A DNA stretch of 6,204 bases, taken from Actinomycetes bacterium (GTDB lineage: Bacteria; Actinomycetota; Actinomycetes; Actinomycetales; Cellulomonadaceae). The notes under the pieces were generated by a model. The model made no database searches. It saw only the letters and a list, made by a program, of their open reading frames with translations, and was not told the origin of the DNA. Shown one piece after another: positions 1 to 5,969 of this stretch. The position numbers and the translations under genes were made by a program. Location of the stretch: positions 1 to 6,204 of the forward strand of contig JAEWYD010000165.1 in the NCBI GenBank assembly GCA_023462275.1, in the 5' to 3' direction. Position 1 is the stretch's first letter. Each line of letters begins with the position of its first letter.

Positions 1-437
1 CGCTGGCGCACCGCCGAGCAGCGGCACTCACCCACGGCGCGGACGCCGCGGTGACCCCCGAGGAAGCGCCCGACGCTGTCGCCGCCGCGAGCGCGGGCCG
101 GGGCGCCGACGTCGTGCTGGAGATGGCGGGCACCGACGCGGCCGTGGGGCTCGCCGTGGAGCTCGCGCGTCCGGGTGCGCGCGTGCTGCTCGGCGGCATC
201 CCCGAGCAGGACGCGACGACGTTCCCCGCCTCGACCGCCCGGCGCAAGGGGCTGACGCTCGTGATGGTCCGCCGGATGAAGGAGATGTACCCCCGGACGA
301 CTGCCCTCGTCGCCAGCGGCGCCGTCGACGTCCGCGCCCTGGTCAGCGACACCTTCCCGCTCGCCGCCGCCGCAGCCGCCTTCGCCGCGGCGCACGACCG
401 GCGCGGCCTCAAGGTCGTCGTGGAGCCGGGCGCATGA
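1..437 (+). CDS. Zn-dependent alcohol (polyol) dehydrogenase, C-terminal part, 5' end outside the window
   Basis: This is the last 144 or so residues of a medium-chain dehydrogenase/reductase; the reading frame is already open at base 3 and the start codon lies upstream of the window. The visible part begins inside the Rossmann fold (HGADAAVTPEEA, then GADVVLEMAG, then RPGARVLLGG, the usual strand/turn series of the NAD(P)-binding domain). It ends with the C-terminal lobe pattern MYPRTTALVASGAVDVRALV, FPL and KVVVEP. This order matches the sorbitol/xylitol/L-iditol dehydrogenase branch of the family, which oxidises a polyol to a ketose with NAD(P)+. The catalytic zinc ligands would be upstream and cannot be checked. 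The stop codon overlaps the start of the following kinase gene (ATGA), so the two are almost certainly one operon with coupled translation. The exact substrate cannot be told from this fragment; threonine dehydrogenase-like or other MDR enzymes are less likely alternatives. Confidence 0.9.
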   Translation, partial: LAHRRAAALTHGADAAVTPEEAPDAVAAASAGRGADVVLEMAGTDAAVGLAVELARPGARVLLGGIPEQDATTFPASTARRKGLTLVMVRRMKEMYPRTTALVASGAVDVRALVSDTFPLAAAAAAFAAAHDRRGLKVVVEPGA

Positions 438-1897
438 GCCTCGTCGTCGCGGTCGACTGCTCGACCACCGCTGCCAAGGCGATCGTCGTCGACGCCGCCG
501 GCGTGGTTCGCGCCGAGGCGGCGCGCGCGTTCGGCACGCAGCAGCCGCACCCCGCCTGGCACGAGCAGGACGCCACGGACTGGTGGACCGCGACGCGCGA
601 CGCGGTCGCGGACGCCGTCGCCCAGGTGGACGCCGCCGAGGTCGCCGCCGTCTGCCTCACCCACCAGCGCGAGACGTTCGTCTGCCTCGACGCCGAGGGG
701 CGTGCGCTGCGCCCGGCCATCCTGTGGCTCGACGGGCGCGCCCACGCCGAGATCGCCGAGCTCGGCACCGCCGAGGTGCACGGCCTCTCCGGCAAGCCGC
801 CGGACACGACGCCGGCCATCTACAAGCTCGCCTGGCTCGCCCGCCACGAGCCCGACGTGCTCGCGTCCGCCGCGCACGTCGTCGACGTCCACGGGTACCT
901 CACCTGGCGCCTCACGGGGCGGTGGGCGACGTCGACGGCGTCGGCGGACACCCTGGGGCTCCTCGACCTCCCCGCGCTGGACTGGGCGCCCGACCTCGTC
1001 GCGCTCGCGGGCGTGCGGGCGGACCAGCTCCCCGAGCTCGTGGGCGTGGGCGAGGTGGTCGGTCCGATCACCGCCGACGCCGCCAGTCAGCTCGGCGTCC
1101 CGGCCGGGATCCCGCTGGTCGCCGGCACGGGCGACGGCCAGGCGGCGGGCCTGGCGCTCGGGGCGACGGTCCCCGGCGTCGCCTACCTCAACCTCGGGAC
1201 GTCGATGGTCATGGGGGTGCACGCGGACGGGTACGTCTGGGATCCCGCCTTCCGCACGCTCGCCGGGACCCGGCCGGGGGAGTACACGCTCGAGACGGTG
1301 CTGAACGCCGCCGCGTACCTGGCCGACTGGGCGCGCACCCGGTTCGGGGCGGGAGAGTCGCGAGACGCACTGGAGGCGGCTGCGGCCGCCGTCGGCCCGG
1401 GCGCCGAGGGCCTGCTCACCCTGCCGTACTGGAACGCCGCCCAGACGCCGTACTGGGACCCGCTGGCGCGCGGCGCCGTCGTCGGCTGGCACGGGCGGCA
1501 CACGCCCGCGCACCTCTACCGGTCGGTGATGGAGGGCGTGGCGTTCGAGCTGCGGCTCCACCTGGAGCGGCTCGAGGCGGCCACGGGCCGGCGGGTCGAG
1601 CACCTGAGGGCCGTCGGCGGCGGTGCGCGGAGCCCGCTGTGGGTCCAGGTCGTGGCCGACGTCACCGGTAGAGCCGTGCGCGTCTGCTCGGCGGGGGAGG
1701 TCAGCGCGGCCGGCGCCGCCATGCTCGCCCGCGCCAGCCTCGCGGGCGGCCGGGCGGGCGGTGTCCCCCTCGACCCACCCGGCGTCGACGTCGTGCCCGA
1801 CGCCGTCGCCCGGCCCGCGTACGACCGCCTCTACGCGGCCTACGTCGGGCTCTACCCGGCTCTGCGCGCCACCTTCGCGGCCCTCGCCGAGGGCTGA
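434..1897 (+). CDS. FGGY-family carbohydrate kinase (xylulokinase-like)
   Basis: The 487-residue product has the usual length of FGGY sugar kinases, which transfer phosphate from ATP to a cytoplasmic ketose or polyol. The N-terminal domain starts with the phosphate-binding strand VVAVDCSTTAAK (Asp8) and continues with ILWLDGR (97-102). The presumed catalytic base is Asp234 in GTGDGQAAG, followed by the hinge segment LNLGTS (252-257). The C-terminal domain contains LPYWNAAQTPYWDP (330-343) and the second FGGY signature around GGGARSPLWVQVVADVTGR (395-413). The substrate-side motif is THQRET (76-81), which resembles glycerol kinase more than the QMHG of typical xylulokinases, so the substrate is uncertain. 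The ATG at 434 overlaps the upstream dehydrogenase stop and has a GGAG ribosome-binding site 8 nt before it (422-425). Context suggests phosphorylation of the ketose made by that dehydrogenase, for example xylulose from xylitol or arabitol; this is inference. Confidence 0.93.
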   Translation: MSLVVAVDCSTTAAKAIVVDAAGVVRAEAARAFGTQQPHPAWHEQDATDWWTATRDAVADAVAQVDAAEVAAVCLTHQRETFVCLDAEGRALRPAILWLDGRAHAEIAELGTAEVHGLSGKPPDTTPAIYKLAWLARHEPDVLASAAHVVDVHGYLTWRLTGRWATSTASADTLGLLDLPALDWAPDLVALAGVRADQLPELVGVGEVVGPITADAASQLGVPAGIPLVAGTGDGQAAGLALGATVPGVAYLNLGTSMVMGVHADGYVWDPAFRTLAGTRPGEYTLETVLNAAAYLADWARTRFGAGESRDALEAAAAAVGPGAEGLLTLPYWNAAQTPYWDPLARGAVVGWHGRHTPAHLYRSVMEGVAFELRLHLERLEAATGRRVEHLRAVGGGARSPLWVQVVADVTGRAVRVCSAGEVSAAGAAMLARASLAGGRAGGVPLDPPGVDVVPDAVARPAYDRLYAAYVGLYPALRATFAALAEG

Positions 1898-1912
1898 CGG
1901 GGCCCGTCCCAC

Positions 1913-1932
1913 GCGCCCAGGAGGCCGGGCGC
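1913..1932 (+). terminator. Possible weak terminator hairpin after the FGGY kinase
   Basis: A 6-bp GC stem (GCGCCC at 1913-1918 with GGGCGC at 1927-1932) and an 8-nt loop lies 15 nt after the kinase stop codon. There is no T-run after it. In DNA this GC-rich such stems occur by chance, so the assignment is tentative; the stronger hairpin at 2013-2046 could also stop + strand transcripts. Confidence 0.3.
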
Positions 1933-2027
1933 CGAGACGCCAGCAGGCCGGGCCGGCGCCGGGATGCCGCACGCGCCGGCGCCGGGATGCCACGGATCGG
2001 CGCCGAGATGCCGGACGGGCCGGCGCC
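1928..2027. repeat. Intergenic cluster of short degenerate direct repeats, unit GGCGCCGRGAYGCC
   Basis: Four full 14-bp copies start at 1928, 1955, 1978 and 1999, and a half copy (GGCGCC) starts at 2022. Copies 2 and 3 are identical; copies 1 and 4 differ from them at one or two purine/pyrimidine transition positions. Start-to-start spacing is 27, 23, 21 and 23 bp, and the separating 7-13 bp differ in sequence. Spacings that are not multiples of three argue against this being a coding repeat. The cluster lies wholly between the stop codons of two convergent genes. It is too small and irregular for a CRISPR array. It could be a family of extragenic palindromic elements, a protein-binding cluster or slippage-derived DNA; the function is unknown. 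Confidence 0.75.
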
Positions 2028-2046
2028 CCCCGGCACCGGCCCGTCC
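2013..2046 (-). terminator. Strong hairpin terminator of the chemoreceptor gene
   Basis: Arms 2013-2027 and 2032-2046 are complementary over 15 positions around a 4-nt loop. The single non-Watson-Crick position is a G-U wobble in - strand RNA and a C-A mismatch in + strand RNA, so the hairpin fits - strand transcription better. It begins 12 nt after the chemoreceptor stop codon. No U-tract follows, as is common for actinobacterial terminators. The 5' arm as read on the + strand contains the last half copy (GGCGCC) of the intergenic repeat cluster. Confidence 0.75.
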
Positions 2047-2058
2047 CGTCCTGGGAGG

Positions 2059-3684
2059 TCAGACGGTGAACCGTCCGACCAGGGTCCGCAGCTCGGTCGA
2101 CATCTGCGCGAGCCGTCCGACCGCCTGCCGCGACTCGTCCACGCCCTGCGTGGTGAGGTCGGCCGCGCCCGCCACGCCCGCGATGTTCCCCGCGATCTCG
2201 CCGGACCCGGTGGCGGCCTCGCCGATGCTGCGGTTGATCTCCGTCGTCGTGGCCGTCTGCTGCTCCACGGCGGAGGCGATCGTCAGCTGGTAGTCGTTGA
2301 TCGAGTCGATGATCGAGCCGATCTCGCCGATCGCGCGCAGCGCGCCGCCGGTCTCGGCCTGGATCGCGTCGACCCGTCGGCCGATGTCCTCGGTGGCCCG
2401 CGCCGTCTCCTGCGCGAGCTCCTTGACCTCGCCGGCCACGACGGCGAAGCCCTTGCCCGCCTCGCCGGCCCGCGCCGCCTCGATGGTCGCGTTGAGCGCG
2501 AGCAGGTTCGTCTGCTCGGCGATCGTCGTGATGAGCTTGACGACGTTGCCGATCTCGCGGCTGGCGTCGCCGAGCCGGTTCATCGTGGCGCTGGTGTCCA
2601 CGGCGGCCGCGACCGCCCGCCGGCCGACCTCCGCGGCGCTGGAGGCGTTGTTGGCGATCTCGTGGATCGACGCGCCCATCTCCTCGGTGCCGGCCGCCAC
2701 GCTCTGCACGTTGCGGCTCACCTGTTCGGCCGCTGCGGAGACGACGCCGGCCTGCGCCGACGTCTCCTCGGCCGTGGAGGCGATCTGCGTCGTCGTGGCA
2801 GCGAGCTCGTCGGCGGCCGAGGCCAGCGCGCCGGAGGACTCCTCGATGGTGCCGACCAGCTCCCGGAGGCTGCCGACGGCGGTGTCGAGGGCCTGGCCCA
2901 TCTGGCCGACCTCGTCGGACGACGTCAGGTTGGCCGTCCGGGTGAGGTCGCCGGCGGCGAGCGCGTCGCAGACGATCTGGACCCGCCGCAGGTTCCGGAC
3001 GATGGACCGCGCGACGAGGGCCCCGATGCCGACGGCGATCACGACGCCCGCCACCAGCAGGACGAGGACCTGCATGCGGTTGGAGGTGTACGTGCTCTGC
3101 GCGGCGCTCGCCGTGTCGCCCGCGTCCTTCATCTCTCGCTCGGCGATCTGGTCGAGCGCGCCCATCATCTTCTGGATCTGCGGCACGGCGTCCTCGTCGC
3201 GAGCCGTGGTCCACGCCTCCACGTCGTTCTCGCGGCTCGCAGGCATGAGCTCGGTCTCTGCGACGTCGACGTAGGCCGCGAGCCCCTCCTTGTAGTCCGC
3301 GAGAGCCTTGGTGCGGACCTCGCCCAGACCACTGGCGGCGTAGGCCTCGACTGCCGTCTCCAGCTCCGTGCGCTTGTCGGCGTACTGGCTCTCGTACTTG
3401 GCCATCGTGGCGTCGTCGAACGACATCCCGTGGTTCGTGACGGCGATGCGGAGCTCGAGGGTGAGACGACGCACGTTCTCGACTGCCTCCAGGCCGGAGA
3501 AGTTCTGCGCGTACATGGCGGAGGTGGCGTCGTTGGTCGTCGCCAGCGCGGCGATGCCCAGTACGCCGACCGCAGCGGCGACCGCGGCGGCGATGAGCAC
3601 CGCGGCGATGATCTTGGCGTTGACGCCGAGGCTGGTGACGGCGGAGAGGATCGACCGGTTCGCCGGTCGCACGGGACGCGACAT
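2059..3684 (-). CDS. Methyl-accepting chemotaxis protein (transmembrane chemoreceptor)
   Basis: The 541-residue product is an inner-membrane chemoreceptor that should signal to the CheA kinase through CheW. It has a basic N-terminus and a first membrane helix at about 24-47. A largely helical extracytoplasmic region at about 48-203 fits a four-helix-bundle ligand domain (YAQNFSGLEAVENVRRLTLE near its start). The second membrane helix is at about 204-226 and a HAMP linker at about 223-278. The long signalling coiled coil has the conserved hairpin tip at about 387-428 (IAEQTNLLALNATIEAARAG, then GKGFAVVAGEVKELA). Candidate methylation segments include STAEETSAQ (303-311) and GTEEMGAS (332-339). 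There is no CheR-tethering NWETF-type tail; it ends LVGRFTV. The ATG at 3684 was chosen over an in-frame start at 3810. It has an AGGGGG ribosome-binding site 8 nt upstream, and the 42 extra residues would read through a 12-bp hairpin and look non-coding. No che genes are adjacent, so this looks like an orphan receptor; its ligand is unknown. Confidence 0.95.
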   Translation of the reverse strand: MSRPVRPANRSILSAVTSLGVNAKIIAAVLIAAAVAAAVGVLGIAALATTNDATSAMYAQNFSGLEAVENVRRLTLELRIAVTNHGMSFDDATMAKYESQYADKRTELETAVEAYAASGLGEVRTKALADYKEGLAAYVDVAETELMPASRENDVEAWTTARDEDAVPQIQKMMGALDQIAEREMKDAGDTASAAQSTYTSNRMQVLVLLVAGVVIAVGIGALVARSIVRNLRRVQIVCDALAAGDLTRTANLTSSDEVGQMGQALDTAVGSLRELVGTIEESSGALASAADELAATTTQIASTAEETSAQAGVVSAAAEQVSRNVQSVAAGTEEMGASIHEIANNASSAAEVGRRAVAAAVDTSATMNRLGDASREIGNVVKLITTIAEQTNLLALNATIEAARAGEAGKGFAVVAGEVKELAQETARATEDIGRRVDAIQAETGGALRAIGEIGSIIDSINDYQLTIASAVEQQTATTTEINRSIGEAATGSGEIAGNIAGVAGAADLTTQGVDESRQAVGRLAQMSTELRTLVGRFTV

Positions 3685-3692
3685 TGCGAGAG

Positions 3693-3698
3693 CCCCCT
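3693..3698 (-). promoter_or_regulatory. Ribosome-binding site that fixes the chemoreceptor start
   Basis: AGGGGG on the - strand lies 8 nt before the ATG at 3684. The alternative in-frame start at 3810 has no comparable site that I can see. Confidence 0.7.
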
Positions 3699-3704
3699 GG
3701 TTGT

Positions 3705-3731
3705 GCACGGCGCGGACTCTCCGCGCCGTGC
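3705..3731 (-). promoter_or_regulatory. Perfect 12-bp hairpin in the chemoreceptor 5' leader
   Basis: GCACGGCGCGGA (3705-3716) and TCCGCGCCGTGC (3720-3731) are perfect reverse complements around a 3-nt loop. On the - strand the hairpin ends 20 nt before the start codon and 6 nt before the AGGGGG ribosome-binding site. It immediately abuts a second, weaker 5-bp stem (3732-3736 with 3744-3748). It could be an attenuator or translational control element, a transcript-stabilising structure, or a DNA operator. There is no U-run, so it is not an obvious intrinsic terminator. Confidence 0.6.
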
Positions 3732-3895
3732 CCAGCCATCGGCGCTGGCCGGCGCCGCACAGAGAGGTCTTAGGTCCCGCATAGAAACGTTCCGTTGTGG
3801 CGAATCGCACGCAGGAAAACCCTTCACGAGGGTCCTCGTCAGCCGACTGGGAGCGTGATCAGCTCCGCCGTCGGCATCAGCCTCGCAACCGGCAT
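3732..3895 (-). other. Intergenic region upstream of the chemoreceptor (probable promoter and leader)
   Basis: This stretch has no credible gene on either strand. Positions 3781-3820 are the least GC-rich part and are the likely promoter zone, but I cannot assign clear -35/-10 boxes. A GCCGATGG octamer on the - strand (3736-3743) resembles the GCCGATAA -10 box of motility (FliA/WhiG-type) sigma factors, without a convincing -35 partner. A small 5-bp hairpin at 3819-3833 is followed on the - strand by a short T-run (TTT, 3818-3816) and could be a secondary terminator for read-through from the helicase gene. Confidence 0.4.
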
Positions 3896-3918
3896 CCGCT
3901 CCGCGGTGAGCGGAGCGG
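3896..3918 (-). terminator. Terminator-like hairpin after the DEAD-box helicase
   Basis: CCGCTCCGC (3896-3904) and GCGGAGCGG (3910-3918) form a perfect 9-bp stem with a 5-nt loop. It starts 8 nt beyond the helicase stop on the - strand. No U-tract follows. Position and stability suggest it ends the helicase transcript and separates it from the chemoreceptor gene downstream. Confidence 0.6.
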
Positions 3919-3926
3919 CTCCGCCG

Positions 3927-5678
3927 TCAGCGGTCGGTCGCCCGCCCCTTCGGGCCGTCCGTGGCCCGCCCCTTCGGCCCGTCCGCCGGCCGGCCCTTCG
4001 GCCCGCGGTCCAGCGCGATGCGCAGCGGCCGGCCGGCCACGCGGGCGCCCGCGATGCGGCGGAAGGTCTCGGGCGACAGGTCGCCCGCGATCTCCACGAG
4101 GCTGAACGACGGGAAGATGTCGATCTTGCCCAGGTCGGCGCCGCGCAGGCCGCCCTCCTTGGTGATCGCGCCGACGATGTGCTCCGGCCGTGCACCGTGC
4201 GAGTGCCCGACGGCGACCCGGTAGCGCGTCCCCGCGACGCGGCGGCTCGCGCGCCGGCGCGGGTCCTCCGTGAACCCGACGCGGCCCTCGTCGGAGCGGA
4301 CGCCCCGCGCGGTCTGCAGCGGCGTCGCGGCGATCTCCTCCGCCACCGCGCCCTCGTCGCCGACGGCGAGCGCCGCCAGGACCGCGGCCAGCTCGAGCGG
4401 GTCCACCCCGGTCGCCGCGACGTACTCGGCGACGGCCGTGCGGAAGGTGTCCAGCCGGGCACCCAGCTGCCGCTCGGGGGTCCGGGCGAGGACGGTCCGC
4501 GCGCGACGCGCGGCGACGTCGTCGGCCGTGGGGATCGGCACCTCCTCGAGGCGCTGGCGCGTCGTGTGCTCGATGGCGCGCAGTCGCCCGCGCTCGTTCG
4601 GCGTCACGAAGGTGATCGCCTCGCCCGTGCGGCCGGCGCGGCCGGTGCGGCCCACCCGGTGCACGTAGGCCTCGGGCTCGGTCGGCACGTCGTAGTTGAC
4701 GACGAGCCCGATCCGGTCGACGTCGAGCCCGCGCGCGGCGACGTCGGTCGCCACGAGGACGTCGAGCTGTCCGGCGCGCAGCCGCTCGACGATGCGCTCA
4801 CGGTCCTTCTGCGCGACGTCGCCGGAGATTGTGGCCGCGGAGACGCCGCGCGCGACCAGGGCGCTGCCGACCTCCTCGGCCGCGCCGCGCGTGCGCGTGA
4901 AGACGATCGCGGCGTCGGCGTCGCTGCCCGCGAGCACGCGCCCGAGGGCCTCGAGCTTGTAGCGGTGCGGCACGACGGCGTACGTCTGGCGCGTGTTCTC
5001 GACCGTCGACGCCTGGCGGGTCACGGACACGCGTGCCGGGTCCTTGAGGTGCCGCGCCGCGACCGCCTGGATCGCGGCCGGCATCGTGGCCGAGAAGAGC
5101 GCCACCTGGCGGCCGGGCGGCGTGTCCGCCGCGATGCGCTCGACGTCCTCGGCGAAGCCCATGCGCAGCATCTCGTCCGCCTCGTCGAGGACGAGGAAGC
5201 GCACGCCGTCGAGGTGGAGGGTGCCGCGGTCGAGGTGGTCGATCACGCGCCCCGGCGTGCCGACGACGACCTGCGCGCCGCCCGCGAGCGCCCGCTGCTG
5301 CGGCAGGTACGGCGCGCCGCCGTAGACCGCGACGACGCGCAGCCCGTGCACGTGCACTGCGAACGACTGGAGGGCCTCCGCGACCTGGAGCGCGAGCTCG
5401 CGGGTGGGCGTCAGGACGATGGCCTGCACGCCCGCGGTGGCGGCGTCCACGCGGGCCAGCAGGGGGAGGCCGAACGCGGCGGTCTTGCCGGTGCCGGTCT
5501 GGGCGACGCCGGTCATGTCGCGGCCGGCGAGGAGGGGCGGGATCGCCTCGGCCTGGATGGGCGTGGGGCGCACGAAGCCCAGGTCGAGCACCGCGCGGAG
5601 CAGGGGCTCCGGGAGGCCGAGGTCGACGAGGTCGACCTCCGCGGTGTCCTGGGCGCGCGCGGACGTGTCAGTGCTCAT
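3927..5678 (-). CDS. deaD: DEAD-box ATP-dependent RNA helicase, DeaD/CsdA type with DbpA RNA-binding domain
   Basis: The 583-residue product should unwind structured RNA with ATP in the cytoplasm; DeaD relatives act in ribosome assembly and in mRNA turnover and translation, especially in the cold. All core motifs are visible in order: Q motif PTPIQ (38-42), motif I AQTGTGKT (59-66), Ia PTRELA (91-96), Ib TPGR (141-144), II DEAD (165-168), III SAT (196-198), IV VFTRT (259-263), V ATDVAARGLD (310-319) and VI HRVGRTGR (340-347). A helical linker follows, then a DbpA-type RNA-binding domain at about 484-557 (RYRVAVGHSHGARPEHIVGA to GRPLRIALDR). The protein ends in three GPKGRxxD repeats (559-582). 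The aromatic residue usually found upstream of the Q motif is replaced (DLVDLGL at 16-22). The ATG at 5678 has only a poor ribosome-binding site, but I see no better in-frame start before Met55. The DeaD name follows the architecture; RhlE- or DbpA-like naming is possible. Confidence 0.95.
   Translation of the reverse strand: MSTDTSARAQDTAEVDLVDLGLPEPLLRAVLDLGFVRPTPIQAEAIPPLLAGRDMTGVAQTGTGKTAAFGLPLLARVDAATAGVQAIVLTPTRELALQVAEALQSFAVHVHGLRVVAVYGGAPYLPQQRALAGGAQVVVGTPGRVIDHLDRGTLHLDGVRFLVLDEADEMLRMGFAEDVERIAADTPPGRQVALFSATMPAAIQAVAARHLKDPARVSVTRQASTVENTRQTYAVVPHRYKLEALGRVLAGSDADAAIVFTRTRGAAEEVGSALVARGVSAATISGDVAQKDRERIVERLRAGQLDVLVATDVAARGLDVDRIGLVVNYDVPTEPEAYVHRVGRTGRAGRTGEAITFVTPNERGRLRAIEHTTRQRLEEVPIPTADDVAARRARTVLARTPERQLGARLDTFRTAVAEYVAATGVDPLELAAVLAALAVGDEGAVAEEIAATPLQTARGVRSDEGRVGFTEDPRRRASRRVAGTRYRVAVGHSHGARPEHIVGAITKEGGLRGADLGKIDIFPSFSLVEIAGDLSPETFRRIAGARVAGRPLRIALDRGPKGRPADGPKGRATDGPKGRATDR
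3933..4004 (-). repeat. Three 24-bp tandem repeats coding for a GPKGRxxD tail
   Basis: Three consecutive imperfect 24-bp units at the 3' end of the helicase gene encode GPKGRPAD, GPKGRATD and GPKGRATD, followed by Arg and the stop codon. Differences among the copies are mostly in third codon positions, plus the PA/AT change. Each unit can form a small 4-bp hairpin with a GAAG loop in the mRNA. The basic, glycine-rich tail probably adds RNA affinity, and the copy number may vary between strains. Confidence 0.85.
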
Positions 5679-5815
5679 GGATGTGGGGTCCGGATCGTTC
5701 GGGGGAGCGCGACGGCGGCGCCGTCAGTCGCGGTCCCGAACAGCCGCACCGGTCCGAGCCGGTGCCACACGCGCCGTTGCGGCGCCACAAGGGAGTGCGA
5801 CGTACTCCAGGGTTC
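5679..5815 (-). promoter_or_regulatory. Probable structured 5' leader of the helicase mRNA
   Basis: Four non-overlapping inverted repeats lie in a row: 5-bp arms at 5792-5796/5804-5808, 6-bp arms at 5771-5776/5780-5785, 7-bp arms at 5746-5752/5759-5765 and 6-bp arms at 5711-5716/5720-5725. All lie downstream of a candidate -10 box at 5823-5828, which would give a leader of about 138 nt. Long structured leaders are known for cold-inducible helicase mRNAs in other bacteria. In sequence this GC-rich individual short stems are weak evidence. Confidence 0.35.
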
Positions 5816-5822
5816 GCCGCCC

Positions 5823-5828
5823 AGTCTA
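5823..5828 (-). promoter_or_regulatory. Candidate -10 box for the helicase gene
   Basis: TAGACT on the - strand fits the TAnnnT pattern of housekeeping actinobacterial promoters and is one of very few such hexamers in this region. I see no good -35 box at the expected distance, so this is weak. Confidence 0.22.
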
Positions 5829-5914
5829 CCTGCCCGACGCCGTCGCCCCCGGACGCGGCGGTCCTCACCCGATCGGAGTATGGGGACGGGCCCCGTGGCA
5901 GGCGCCCGCCGCGG

Positions 5915-5920
5915 TAGCGT
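5915..5920 (+). promoter_or_regulatory. Candidate -10 box for the divergent + strand gene
   Basis: TAGCGT in the context GGTAGCGTCC fits the TAnnnT pattern often seen in actinobacterial promoters. It would place the transcript start about 43 nt before the ATG at 5970. No clear -35 box is visible. Confidence 0.22.
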
Positions 5921-5969
5921 CCGAGCGCCCGCGCCGCCGTGCCGGGTCGACGACGACGCGGGGGACACC

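Noticed and set aside
583..1671. A 362-codon open frame overlapping the FGGY kinase in another frame
   Set aside because: It is an Arg/Gly/Ala-rich translation without motifs, and the kinase frame contains all FGGY motifs and a coupled start.
1897..1910. A 14-bp sequence repeated in inverted orientation at 5883-5896
   Set aside because: It is made almost entirely of G and C and partly palindromic; one such match is expected by chance in a 6-kb window of this composition.
1928..2027. CRISPR-like array
   Set aside because: The units are 14 bp, the spacers are 7-13 bp and irregular, and there are no cas genes.
3685..3810. A 42-residue N-terminal extension of the chemoreceptor from ATG 3810
   Set aside because: It would place a long, non-membrane Arg-rich stretch before the basic N-terminus and translate through the 12-bp hairpin. 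The internal ATG at 3684 has a strong ribosome-binding site.
3685..3840. Cyclic-di-GMP-I (GEMM) riboswitch before the chemoreceptor
   Set aside because: GACCTAAG and GATGGCTGGG look vaguely like 3' parts of the motif, but the conserved CACGCACAGGGCAAACC and GGGACGCAAAGCC segments are absent. A covariance search would be decisive.
1987..3858. A 623-codon open frame on the + strand antisense to the whole chemoreceptor
   Set aside because: The product is rich in Arg, Gly, His and Asp with no domain structure, as expected for the antisense shadow of a high-GC gene. The opposite strand has a complete, fully recognisable chemoreceptor.
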